Below are positions 28,201-35,075 of a stretch of DNA of 64,000 bases, in pieces (the first letter of the stretch is position 1; each line of letters begins with the position of its first letter). Position numbers and translations under genes: made by a program. A model generated the notes under the pieces. It was not told the origin of the DNA and searched no databases. It was given only the letters and a program-made list of their open reading frames with translations. The stretch is from Streptomyces sp. A3M-1-3. GTDB taxonomy: Bacteria; Actinomycetota; Actinomycetes; Streptomycetales; Streptomycetaceae. The stretch lies in NCBI RefSeq assembly GCF_024213665.1, contig NZ_JANAVP010000035.1:1-64000 (forward strand). The letters are read 5' to 3'.

Positions 28201-28520
28201 TGCACACCTGGTGGTTCATCAGATCGCGCAGTGGGGTGCACACCGGAGCCTCTATGTACGTCACCTTCAACCGTCGATACACGAAGAAGATATCCCGGAC
28301 GCCTGAGATACTCTTCGGCATCATTGGGTTCCTCGTTGCCAGGGTCCCGAACATATACGTGGCCACGTTCGCTGAAATCCTGAACATCATGGCCTGGTGG
28401 TCTGTCAGGAAAGCAAGGGAAGCGGACTCTCGCAAAAAGTGCCTCCGGCTGAAAGTTACGGTGAAGTACAAGTACTGGCATTGGCAATCATACGGATATC
28501 CATCGGTGGGTCGCTGCTAG
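22218..28520 (+). CDS. RHS repeat polymorphic toxin
   Basis: A 2,100-residue exported protein. A long basic N-terminus leads to a signal or anchor helix (about residues 34-58). A DNRLRE-like beta domain lies at about 320-480 (starting DTWIQYDAYPTSQRG). Fibronectin-like stretches follow, then tens of YD/RHS repeats from about 1080 (YDSAGRLRQTW, YDSAGRVNTL and others) that build the shell. The RHS core signature GVRLYDPAIGRFLSIDPVRGG is at about 1937, followed by a variable C-terminal domain (about 1975-2100) unlike the rest. That domain has Trp/His/Arg-rich ends and a hydrophobic centre (EILFGIIGFLVARV, then IYVATFAEILNIMAWW), suggesting action at a membrane. ATG with GGAG seven bases upstream. 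It is closed by two strong hairpins and followed by a candidate immunity gene. Confidence 0.92.
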   Translation: MGRHWLTSAGRGQPRSLGRRRSRSAVFTGRQVRRLATSLAILLAAETAVTVATTGQAVALQSQAPVAQTPPPSGPAQAADEASARLMAQLQDRRIEILDARTEDTTSWANPNGTVTVESFTGPIRVKDAQDNWQPVDVTLAEVDGKVAPKAAAAEIAFSAGGSNTPLAQVTRGEKTLGVAWAGTLPKPVLNANTATYRDAVPGGDVVVTALPEGFSHSVVLRERPSGPVEFRLPVAAEGLTLEETADERLYWEDSKGKQVAAAPPPLMWGAAEDAKSQEPEHTANVNATVETAANGGQTLVLKPSEQFLSDPDVTYPVVVDPTNTLAGPTTDTWIQYDAYPTSQRGSTELKAGTYDGVQKARSFLKFDVAKYSGKKIVDTDLRLYSYYSSTCSTTGSGVQVRRITSDWDSSAISWSAQPSTTTTDAVTSTAAKGYNSSCPAGHVSWDVDAVVQAWADGQPNYGIRMAAVDETDVLTWRRFRSANYVDGSHNPDIEPSLTVTYNSYPALPISPAISPSVVNAYNGKRYVTSLTPQLSAKISDADGGTVKAEFEVTPDPVYNDTTYTYTGTTIGMASGSTASLTIPSANAFPAGSHLRYRVRGYDGSLYGSWTGYSIFVLNTGKPAAPSITCTPYTKETWTAKATDGAQCTLDTTSSDGQGYYWGLNDPNTPNRIDDTADGNGGDPKTVTVKPDNGWHTLYAKTVDSGGSLSTTTTEYKFGVGADGAAILTPGDGERPARRVALSATGRTSYTGVTYQYRRGETDSWHTVPLADVTKNSDGSAITSWPLAAPNGAPPALSWNITGTFAEDGPIDVRAAFTDGTSTGYSQLVTVTVDRNAGDAPAQPLGPGEVNMLTGDFTLSETDASAFGLSVERSTSSRRATSDEDMEGQAAIYGPDWISGITADVSGSDWSSIRQTSSTSVEVVDSSGNQVGFTATSAGGWQPEPGDESLTLTGSLTSSFTLKNTHGTTTTFAKVDPAATTWQASTTYLPTSNSSTTVVSEKVVSGSETLARPKHVIAPTSAVSSETCVTTPSTKGCRLLQFLYATSTTATDSTFGDYAGQVKEIRLWSTEAAASAATAKAVQTYLYDSAGRLRQTWNPQISPSLKTEYSYDSAGRVNTLTPAGELPWTLTYGKAGNAATAAEGMLLKASRPGLRQGSTDVTEGTAATSLVYDVPLSGTTAPNAMGTADIAAWGQSDVPVDATAVFPADAVPASHDGRTLAADAYKRALISYVDSSGREVNTAAPGGHITTTEYDRFGNAVRELTAGNRKLALATSGDSLDKLTRLGINNASTAERAQLLSTSHIFSSDSDRELEEYGPLHLTTLTTVLKAGTGGTDVPAGTEVAAREHTVTAYDEGRPTDGTAKVSDMPTTVTGGTHVDGYPSDADAQATKTTYDWSKGLPTSTIDDAGGLNVTKTTSYDAHGRVIKTTLPKSDATDAGATVTTYWSSSGTGACNGRPEWADLVCSTGPAGAITGGGSNPTQLPTKAVEYGWWGQPTTVTETANSITRTSTMTTDNAGRMTKVVMAGGVGTTVPDSTTTYDPNTGRVATMSANGQTITTAFDKLGRQVSYNDGAGNTTTEYDLLDRTVKATDSAPSTTTITYDLTKDPRGLPTSLTDSVAGTFTATYGPEGELTTEQLPGGHTLNISYNEVGDDTSRIYTRDSDNAVLLADSVDYSMHGRIVHHTGTSGDTTEQEYTYDKLGRLTRTDDTAADGTCTRRGYTFDNNTNRTTLATSTSAPGSACTDTGATTVNSTYDSADRLIATGVSYDAFGRTSTQASGATIGYYANDLARRQTTGTQRQTWDLDAAGRLASWTTETQGTDGTWSQTGHKTNHYGSENDSPSWIVEDSSSTIARNVQGLTGNLEAITSASGDTVLELTTIHGDVGVQLPLDTTKSPTVLRQDEYGNPVPGSTTARYGWLGGKQRSSETPTGATLMGVRLYDPAIGRFLSIDPVRGGNANAYDYTTADPVNKLDLDGRWHYWRTRYHHWGRATLHTWWFIRSRSGVHTGASMYVTFNRRYTKKISRTPEILFGIIGFLVARVPNIYVATFAEILNIMAWWSVRKAREADSRKKCLRLKVTVKYKYWHWQSYGYPSVGRC

Positions 28521-28559
28521 TGACTCCTTCTCTGTAGCAGAGAACCCGGGATCGACAAC

Positions 28560-28593
28560 CGGGCGGGGCGATGTTCTCTTATCGCCCCGCCCG
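28560..28593 (+). terminator. RHS gene terminator 1
   Basis: A perfect 13-base-pair GC-rich stem with an eight-base loop, 39 bases after the RHS stop. Confidence 0.85.
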
Positions 28594-28656
28594 ATCTCCC
28601 AGCCCGAAAAGGGGCAAGAGGGGCTGACGATGAGCGCCTCACCGCCGTAACTGGCC

Positions 28657-28689
28657 GGCGGCTGATCAGAATGGTTCTGATCAGCCGCC
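28657..28689 (+). terminator. RHS gene terminator 2 or regulatory hairpin
   Basis: A second perfect stem of 14 base pairs (28657-28670 with 28676-28689) around a five-base loop. It is about 65 bases beyond the first. Two in a row would strongly insulate the downstream candidate immunity gene from RHS transcription. Confidence 0.75.
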
Positions 28690-29009
28690 TTCCATGCCGA
28701 CGGAGTTACTCAGCGACCTTGCAAGGAAGCACACACAGGTTGCGTCGTTAACACACAGCTGCTCGGACCGCCATCGTCGCTGGCCAGGTCTTGGAGCGTC
28801 TAAGTTCTGCAATGATCTCCTCGCTGCCGGGTTCGCCTCACTGCTGCTTAATGGCGGCGAATCAGAGGCCTCGAGGAGGGAAAGGCTCACAAGCAGAGAC
28901 CAAGCAAGCGATCGGATAGTCACAAGGTGAAATACCCGGGGGAAACTTGCTTCCCTCGCGGATAGTTCCACCAGCATTAGGCGCCGCTCCTTTCTCTATC
29001 GGAGGACAG
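28690..29009. other. Gene-free stretch before the candidate immunity gene
   Basis: 320 bases with no convincing gene. A 78-codon plus-strand frame (28694-28930) has no ribosome binding site and unusual codon use. The segment probably holds the promoter of the membrane protein gene at 29010. Confidence 0.5.
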
Positions 29010-29372
29010 ATGGAATCGCTCTACTGGATATGGGTCATCGTCTCGTCGGCCGTCGCCCTGCCCTTCGGGATCGCACTGTTGGGCGGGTGGGCGCCGGAGT
29101 GGATCCGGAAACATTCCAGTGCCGGCGGAATCCGCGTGCAGGGGATCGCCACACTCATCATGTACGTTGCCCTGCTTGTACCGGTTGCCGTCGAACTCTC
29201 GTCCATGGACCAGGCCGACGCCGAGTTCTTTATGCCTCTCTTCCTTTTCCTTGGCATCGGGCTCATGTACGGTGCCAAGCTCTGCGATCGGTTCAACAGC
29301 AAGGCCGAGCAAGCCGCATGGCTCGCACGGCAGGACTCCCCCCAAGAACCCGAAAACGGGCAGGAATCGTGA
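29010..29372 (+). CDS. Small membrane protein, candidate RHS immunity protein
   Basis: A 120-residue protein with three predicted membrane helices (LYWIWVIVSSAVALPFGIALLGG, then IATLIMYVALLVPVAVEL, then FFMPLFLFLGIGLMYGAKL) and a charged C-terminal tail. The ATG follows GGAGGA closely. It is the first gene after the RHS toxin on the same strand, where immunity genes usually sit. A membrane immunity protein would suit a toxin whose C-terminal domain is hydrophobic. There is no homology evidence, so the role is inference from position and topology. Confidence 0.68.
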   Translation: MESLYWIWVIVSSAVALPFGIALLGGWAPEWIRKHSSAGGIRVQGIATLIMYVALLVPVAVELSSMDQADAEFFMPLFLFLGIGLMYGAKLCDRFNSKAEQAAWLARQDSPQEPENGQES

Positions 29373-29526
29373 GTTCCAGCGTTTAAGGAAAGACCGTCGC
29401 CGCTGCGGCAGGGCATTCTTAGGGCCTCCGGCAGTGCCGCCCGCCAGGTGAAGATTCCGTGATGGATTCTGCATGCACCTCGCCAGTTTATGTCGCAATT
29501 ATTTCAAGTTTCAAGTAAGGATTTTC

Positions 29527-30540
29527 ATGCGTCATAGTGCCGCGCTCCTCCTCGCGTCTGCTCTGCTACTAGCGGGATGCAGTGGTGGTGAAGATTCGAC
29601 TTCCACTCCGGGCGACGGTCATCGGCCGCTGCCGGTGCCGTCAGTGTCCGTATCCCGGCAGGCCGTGCCAGCCACTGCGGCGACGGACAGCATGCTGCCC
29701 ACCATCTCTGGGGAATTCGGGCGGAAGGCCACCATCACCATCCCGAAGCACAAGCCCAGCGGGAAGTTCGTCGTCGCTTCCGTTCTTCAGGGTCACGGGC
29801 GGAAAGCCAGTAAGAACGACATCGTGATCGTCAACTACACCGCCAAGACGTGGAATCGTGGCAGGGATGTGCCTAGCACCTACGACAAGGGCCGCGCCCC
29901 CACCCTGTTTCCTGTTGGCCGTGGGGCGGTGATCCCCGTCCTGGATCAAGCGGTCATGGGACAGCCTGTCGGCAGCCGGGTCTTGGTGGTGGCTCCACCG
30001 GCTGCTGCCTACGGCAAGTCGGGGAACGCCAAGATCGGCGTTTCGCCTACCGACACTGTCGTCTTCGTTGTCGACATCGCGAAGGTCATCGGTGCGAAGT
30101 CGACTGTCCACGGGCAGCAGCAGGCCGTGCCTGAAGCACTGCCTCAGCTGCATGCGGACCGCTCTTCTATCTCGATCGCCGTGCCAGACACGGCTCCGTC
30201 TAAGCGCTTTATTTCCAGGACTCTGATCGACGGCTCCGGCACCACCGTCAAGGCAGGCCAGACGGTGGTGCTCCGGCACGCCGGCGCGGTCTGGGCCACC
30301 AACCGTGGAAGGGAGAAGGCCGAGCTCTTCGACTCCTCTTGGCTCAACGGGCCCGCCGCCGTCGTCATCGGCCGCGGCAACCTCATCAAAGGACTGGACC
30401 GAGCCCTGCTAGGCGCAAAGGCGGGCAGCAGGATGCTGCTCGTCGTTCCTCCGGCCCTTGCCTACGGTGCTCAGGCCCAGAAAGACATCCCGGCCAAGTC
30501 CAGCCTCGTCTTCATCGTCGACGTCCTGGCGGTAGCGTAG
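29527..30540 (+). CDS. Lipoprotein with two FKBP-type peptidyl-prolyl isomerase domains
   Basis: A 337-residue lipoprotein. The signal is MRHSAALLLASALLLAGC with the lipobox Cys at residue 18, then a Ser/Pro/Thr linker. Two FKBP domains follow, at about 70-190 and 205-337. Each has the motif of the fold (VIPVLDQAVMGQPVGSRVLVVAPPAAAYG; then LIKGLDRALLGAKAGSRMLLVVPPALAYG). The second domain lacks the aromatic-rich N-terminal strand in places, so activity may be weak. It would act outside the membrane as a folding helper. The ATG follows AAGGA. It sits beside the RHS gene and could assist folding of exported repeat proteins, but that is only inferred. Confidence 0.88.
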   Translation: MRHSAALLLASALLLAGCSGGEDSTSTPGDGHRPLPVPSVSVSRQAVPATAATDSMLPTISGEFGRKATITIPKHKPSGKFVVASVLQGHGRKASKNDIVIVNYTAKTWNRGRDVPSTYDKGRAPTLFPVGRGAVIPVLDQAVMGQPVGSRVLVVAPPAAAYGKSGNAKIGVSPTDTVVFVVDIAKVIGAKSTVHGQQQAVPEALPQLHADRSSISIAVPDTAPSKRFISRTLIDGSGTTVKAGQTVVLRHAGAVWATNRGREKAELFDSSWLNGPAAVVIGRGNLIKGLDRALLGAKAGSRMLLVVPPALAYGAQAQKDIPAKSSLVFIVDVLAVA

Positions 30541-30598
30541 GGCCGAGGGAGCACCCGTTGTGGGCGTACTCTTTTCATCCGTACGTGACTGGGCACGT

Positions 30599-30861
30599 TC
30601 ACGTGTACGCCGACAGCAGGTCGACGGCAGCTGTCATCCTCCGGGCCCAGGTGGAGAATTCCGGGTCTCGGTGCAGGGCCGCCGCCCGCGCGTCCAGGTG
30701 TCGGACCACCGCCGACTGCGCCAGAGGACCGCGGCCACCAATGCGGTCTCCTCGGCGTCGGGGACCATCGCCAGCGCGTGCAGGTACTCCGCGAAGCGCT
30801 CATGCTCGGCTGGGGCCGTCGTGTCCGGGGTGATCTCCGGAGGCCGGGCCGAGCTGGTCAT
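30599..30861 (-). pseudogene. Small hypothetical protein, frameshifted
   Basis: The start MTSSARPPEITPDTTAPAEH overlaps the stop of the upstream gene (ATGA). The reading frame changes near 30721, where one G missing from a G run separates MVPDAEETALVAAVLW from AQSAVVRHLDARAAALH and the true end MTAAVDLLSAYT. Restored, the product would be about 87 residues and helical. It is the last gene of a three-gene minus-strand group and converges on the FKBP gene. Function unknown. Confidence 0.6.
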
Positions 30862-31519
30862 GTGGCCAGCTCGCGGCGGGCACTTCCTGCGGGAGTGAAG
30901 GTGAAGCCGGCGTTGAACTGTCCGCCGTCGTGCCGGATGGCCAGGAGTACCGGTTCGGCGTGGACCGGATCTGCGATGAGTGGGGAGCCGGGGGCGGAGC
31001 CGTTCCAGAGGTGGAAGCAGAGCAGTGCGTCCTCCGGACGGTCGGTCGTGTAGGCCAGGGTCTTGGGGTAGTTGGGGTTGCTCCCTCCGAGAAGCATCGA
31101 TGGCGGACCGAATATGGCGATGATCTCGCTGAGGTATCGATCCTCGTTGCACCAGGTCGTGCTGGTGTGGCGCATCTCGTCGTACTCAGCCTGGGAGAGA
31201 GACCGGTCGAGTCTGAGCCAGCGATGACGGTGGGCGATATCCGCATAGACCGATGCCACGGCACCCTCGCTTCCGTCACCCCAGAGCTGCTGGAAGGCGC
31301 CGCGCACCCCGGTAGAAAGGGAGGCATGCCGGGTCCGGAGGGTCTGAAGTTCCTCGCCCCAGGCATGCTCGCGATTGTCGGCGAACGCCACGGCTTCCAA
31401 GAAGAGCCTGATGGCGACCTCACCGCCGTACATTCCCGGTCGACGTAGAGCTGCGTGAGCAGGTAGTCGCGCACCTCCTCCGCCGTGCGGCCTCCCTTGT
31501 CGCCTGTGGTGTCGGTCAT
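30858..31519 (-). pseudogene. Hypothetical protein, frameshifted near its 5' end
   Basis: A start at 31519 with a strong GGAGG site gives MTDTTGDKGGRTAEEVRDYLLTQLYVDR. A one-base loss in a C run near 31436-31438 then shifts to the frame carrying MYGGEVAIRLFLEAVAFADN and the rest (191 further residues). Restored, it is about 220 residues, soluble, with no motif I know. If the 31433 ATG were used instead, the short upstream piece would have no explanation, so a frameshift is preferred. It is coupled to the next gene by ATGA. Confidence 0.6.
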
Positions 31520-31521
31520 CG

Positions 31522-32098
31522 TTAGTCCTCCTGGAGGTCAGCCGTCCGTGCGGCGAGGTATTCGGCCCAGTCGCGTCGCGCGTAGGTGACCCAGCGGATC
31601 GCGGTGTGGCGGTGCATGCCGGTTAGGTCGGCGAGGATGGGGCTGGGGAGGTCGGCGGCGAGCGCGGCGAGGGCGGAGTTGCGGGCCGCGCGGACCGAGA
31701 TCCCGTGTCGGTTGAGCTTCTGCGTCATGGTGTGTGTCGCGATTGGCTTCCCCGGGACCAACCCTGGGAAGAGCAATCGGGGACCTGGGTGGCCTGGGCG
31801 AATAGAGCCCGAGGGCCAGGCTGATGCTCATCAGCCAGCTGTTGCAGCAGCCCGGCCAGCCGTGGGGGTAGTAGGACCGGGTGGCGGCCGAGCATGAGGT
31901 GGATGTGCTTGTCGCCGAGTTGCAGGTGGTCCGGCGTCAGGTTGCAGAGCCGCTCGGTGGACGGGCCGAAGAGCAGGGTGATCGCGCCAGCGGCCCGGAC
32001 GTCCAGGGGCAGGGTGTCGTCGGTGAGGCAGCGCTGGAGGAGGTTCCAGCGGTCGTCTTCGTAGAGCAGGGTCTCGGGGTGGCCAGTAGGAAGGGGGC
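31522..32098 (-). pseudogene. C-terminal remnant of a recombinase/integrase-like protein
   Basis: An open frame without a start begins at the gpsA-like stop and reads ETLLYEDDRWNLLQRCL, later AAGAITLLFGPSTERLCNLT and LRLGRHPV-like HLMLGRHPVLLPP. It shifts frame near 31779-31782, in a G run, into LLFPGLVPGKPIATHTMTQKL and SILADLTGMHRHTAIRWV-like sequence, ending TADLQED. I recall this arrangement from actinobacterial tyrosine-recombinase-like proteins that end in a short helix-turn-helix-like region. The N-terminal half is missing. It is only two bases upstream of the next gene. Confidence 0.5.
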
Positions 32099-33106
32099 TC
32101 AGACGCCGTAGCGTTCGGGCTTGGGCGACCTGTTCATCAACATGCTGGCTGCCTCGTCGACGGTGGCCGTGCCGTTGATGACGGCGACGACGACTTCGGT
32201 GATGGGCATCTCCACCCCGTGTCGGCGCGCGAGTTCCAGGATGGACTGGGACGACTTGACGCCCTCGGCGGTCTGGCTGGTCGCGGTAGTCGCCTCGGCC
32301 ACGGTCATGCCCTGGCCCAGGTGTTCGCCGAAGGCGCGGTTGCGGGAGAGCGGCGAGGAGCAGGTGGCGATGAGGTCGCCTACTCCGGCCAGGCCGGAGA
32401 AGGTGAGCGGGTCGGCGCCCATCACGGCGCCGAGTCGGGCGGTCTCCGCGAGACCGCGGGTCATCAGCAGGGCGCGTGCGTTGTTGCCCAGGCCCATCCC
32501 GGCGGCGAGCCCGATGGCGAGGGCGATGACGTTTTTCACCGCGCCCCCCAGCTCGCAGCCGACCACGTCCGTGTTGGTGTAGGGGCGGAAGTACGGGGTG
32601 ACGCAGGCGTTCTGGAGTGCCTTGGCCGCGGTCTCGTCACGGCAGGCGATCACCGATGCGGCGGGCTGGCGGGCGGCGATCTCCCGCGCGAGGTTCGGGC
32701 CCGAGACCACCGCGACCCGCTCGGCCGGAATCCCGGTCACCTCGGTGATGACCTCGCTCATCCGCAGCCCGGTGTGCGTCTCGATGCCCTTCATCAGGCT
32801 GACGACCAGGGTGCGCGGCTCGATCAGCGGCGCCCACGCGGTGAGGTTGGCGCGCAGGGACTGCGCCGGGATCGACACCACCAGGTGGTCCGCGCCCGCC
32901 AGGGCCTCGGCGACATCGGTGGTGGCCCGCAGCGACTGGGGCAGGGCGACGCCGGGCAGGTAGACGGGGTTCTCGTGGCGGGCGTTGATCGCGTCGACGA
33001 CCTCGCGCCTGCGGCCGTGGAGGACGACCTCGTTGCCGGCGTCGGCGAGCACCGCCGCGAACGTCGTGCCCCACGACCCGGCCGACAGCACCGCAACCCG
33101 GTTCAT
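32099..33106 (-). CDS. gpsA: NAD(P)H-dependent glycerol-3-phosphate dehydrogenase-like (GpsA paralogue)
   Basis: A 335-residue GpsA-family dehydrogenase, which interconverts dihydroxyacetone phosphate and glycerol-3-phosphate. The catalytic Lys region GGAVKNVIALAIGLAAGMGLGNN and the SGPNLAREIA motif are intact. The dinucleotide loop is VLSAGSWGTTFA, so the first Gly of GxGxxG (position 8) is Ser. The ATG has AGAGGG upstream and lies 14 bases after the methyltransferase stop, placing it last in the TfuA-YcaO operon. A biosynthetic role, such as reducing a keto group or supplying a glycerol phosphate unit, is possible. It may also simply be a spare copy carried along. Confidence 0.88.
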   Translation of the reverse strand: MNRVAVLSAGSWGTTFAAVLADAGNEVVLHGRRREVVDAINARHENPVYLPGVALPQSLRATTDVAEALAGADHLVVSIPAQSLRANLTAWAPLIEPRTLVVSLMKGIETHTGLRMSEVITEVTGIPAERVAVVSGPNLAREIAARQPAASVIACRDETAAKALQNACVTPYFRPYTNTDVVGCELGGAVKNVIALAIGLAAGMGLGNNARALLMTRGLAETARLGAVMGADPLTFSGLAGVGDLIATCSSPLSRNRAFGEHLGQGMTVAEATTATSQTAEGVKSSQSILELARRHGVEMPITEVVVAVINGTATVDEAASMLMNRSPKPERYGV

Positions 33107-33120
33107 CTGGCCCTCTCTCT

Positions 33121-33942
33121 TTAAGCGATGGCCTGGGAGGCGACCCTATCCGGCTGGGCGGCCGGATAGGGCCCTGGACGCCGCAGGGTCATCACGAGCG
33201 CGCGGCGCCCGTCGAGATGGGGAAGTACCCGGTTCGCCTCGCGCAGCATGTTCTCCGCCTGGACGTCGCCCAGGTCGCGGCGAAGGTCGGCCTCGTGCGC
33301 GATCCACAGCCCGTACAAGCGGCGCCACATGGCGGGCTCGCCGGGCCGCTCGTCGATGTGCTCCACCTCGAACCCGGCATCGACGGCGGCCTGTTCGACG
33401 GGCGCCGTGCCGGAGTCCCGGCGCACGGCCCGGGTGATCACCGCGCGGGCCCCGGGGTGCAGGATGCGCTGGATCTCGCCCAGGGCCGCGGTCCGCTCGG
33501 CGGCGTTGCTCATCGCGTCCACGCAGACGACCGCGTGCGCGTGGCACTCGGGCAGGCCGGTTGCCTCCACCGTCCCCACCCGGAACTGGGCATGCTCGGT
33601 TGGCACGAACTGGGACCGACGTGCGGCGGCGAGTTCAACAGCGGTGGAGGAGATGTCGACGCCGACCAGGCGCACGGCGAGGGCGCGCGCCAGCCACAGC
33701 CCCACGCCGCCGGTGCCGCAGCCGACATCGGCGAGGATCTGGCCGGGCCGCAGGCACAGCCGGGTCACCATCGTGCCCAGGAGAGTGACGTCGCAGGAGC
33801 TGGACGCGGCGACCTCAGCCGGGTACGCGTCGCGCATCGCCTCGGCGTACAGCCTCGACGCCAGATCCGACGACGCCCGCGCGGCGTGGAAGGCGTTGAA
33901 GTGCGCCTGGAGTTCCTGTTCGCGCAGGGACAGCGTGCTCAT
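33121..33942 (-). CDS. Class I SAM-dependent methyltransferase
   Basis: A 273-residue Rossmann-fold methyltransferase. Motif I is LADVGCGTGGVGLWLARAL (about residues 69-87), motif II follows in LVGVDISSTAVELAAARR, and the acidic VVCVDAMSN lies at motif IV. The C-terminus (MWRRLYGLWIAHEADLRRDLG) resembles small-molecule methyltransferases. Its ATG overlaps the YcaO stop (ATGA). In this operon it is the likely tailoring enzyme for the modified peptide, acting on an N-terminus, side chain or carboxylate; which one cannot be told. Confidence 0.87.
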   Translation of the reverse strand: MSTLSLREQELQAHFNAFHAARASSDLASRLYAEAMRDAYPAEVAASSSCDVTLLGTMVTRLCLRPGQILADVGCGTGGVGLWLARALAVRLVGVDISSTAVELAAARRSQFVPTEHAQFRVGTVEATGLPECHAHAVVCVDAMSNAAERTAALGEIQRILHPGARAVITRAVRRDSGTAPVEQAAVDAGFEVEHIDERPGEPAMWRRLYGLWIAHEADLRRDLGDVQAENMLREANRVLPHLDGRRALVMTLRRPGPYPAAQPDRVASQAIA

Positions 33943-35075
33943 CGCGGGATCGACCTCCTGGTCCGTGACTTCGTCCCGGGGCAGATGACCTTGACTGCGG
34001 CCAGGGGATCGGCGGGGGCCGACAGGTCGAGACAGACCGGCTCATGTCCGGTGACCTGCCCGATCCGCGCGGCGACCGCCTGGGCCTGGTCGGCGAAGCA
34101 TCCGCGCCACGGCTCGCAGCCGTTCGCCAGTTCGGCCCAGGGGTGCAGGTCCTCGGCGGCCTGCGGGCGGGGAGGGGGCGCGTCGAACGCCTCCTCGTGG
34201 GAGACCAGGTCGTCCCGGGTTCCGGCGATGCAGGTGAGCCGGGACTGGGCCGCCTCGGAGATCGCCCGGGACAGGGCGATGTGCGGGTCGGTGTGGCACC
34301 CGGCGCCGGCGAACCAGATTGGATAGTCCTCGGACCAGAGGTAGGCCAGGCACACCGGAATGCCGTACGCGTTGTCCACCACCGCCAGCTCAAGGGCGGC
34401 GTGCGCACCCAGCAGCCGGTCGATGAGCGTGCGGCAGTACGGATCGTCGACCGACCGGGGGTCGACCAGCGTGCGACGGGCCCCGCCGCTTCTCTCGTCG
34501 GCGAACAGGGCGTCGCGCTCGACGACCTCGTACATCGCGTGCAGCATCGCCTCCTCGCGCCCGTTGCCGCAGGCCAGGCCAGTGCTGGTCGCCCGGAAGA
34601 CGTCGGGCTGCCACGTCGGGCGGCGTGCGGACCGCTGTAGCAGGCCGAGCGGCACCGGCACGGTGTGGCCGCTGATGACGCCCGCGCCCATCGTCCACTC
34701 CAACGGCACCCGCTCCAGCGCGTCGTGCCACACCTTCACCGGCAGCGCCGCCAGCGGATAGGGAAGCTCGACGTCCCGGGCCGGTGCGGACATCGCGGGC
34801 GCCATGGGCTGTTCGGCGTGCCACAGCTCGACGGCCTCCATCACGGCGGAGATCTTCGCGAGCAGGTCGGTTGAGCCCTTGCCCTGGGAGGCCGTCAGGG
34901 TCTGGGAGCCGGGCCGGATCGCCGTCCACACGGGCAGTCCCAGGTAGTCGAGCCCGGTCAAAGAGGCCACCCGCGTGATCCCGTAGCGCGGCAGCTGTGG
35001 CGCGAGGCCCGCCCAGGTGTCCTCGGGGCTGAGGGCCCGCACCGTGCCATCCAGCAGCACCCGCTCACATCGCAT
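33939..35075 (-). CDS. YcaO cyclodehydratase/thioamidation enzyme
   Basis: A 378-residue YcaO ATPase that activates peptide-bond carbonyl oxygens by phosphorylation. The ATP/Mg signature is present: GKGSTDLLAKISAVMEAVELWHAE (Ser76, Glu80, Glu83), TSTGLACGNGREEAMLHAMYEVVERDA, and ALSRAISEAAQSRLTCIAG with the conserved Gln and Arg. It ends in KVICPGT and a basic tail without the PxPxP tail of classical azoline-forming members. The ATG lies inside the end of TfuA (11-base overlap), with AAGGAG ten bases upstream. YcaO with TfuA is known to convert backbone amides to thioamides. The acceptor is probably the small peptide encoded at 36513-36641. Confidence 0.93.
   Translation of the reverse strand: MRCERVLLDGTVRALSPEDTWAGLAPQLPRYGITRVASLTGLDYLGLPVWTAIRPGSQTLTASQGKGSTDLLAKISAVMEAVELWHAEQPMAPAMSAPARDVELPYPLAALPVKVWHDALERVPLEWTMGAGVISGHTVPVPLGLLQRSARRPTWQPDVFRATSTGLACGNGREEAMLHAMYEVVERDALFADERSGGARRTLVDPRSVDDPYCRTLIDRLLGAHAALELAVVDNAYGIPVCLAYLWSEDYPIWFAGAGCHTDPHIALSRAISEAAQSRLTCIAGTRDDLVSHEEAFDAPPPRPQAAEDLHPWAELANGCEPWRGCFADQAQAVAARIGQVTGHEPVCLDLSAPADPLAAVKVICPGTKSRTRRSIPR

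Noticed and set aside
28694..28930. 78-codon frame between the RHS gene and the membrane protein
   Set aside because: No ribosome binding site, AT-rich codon use unlike neighbours, and begins inside the second terminator's downstream flank.
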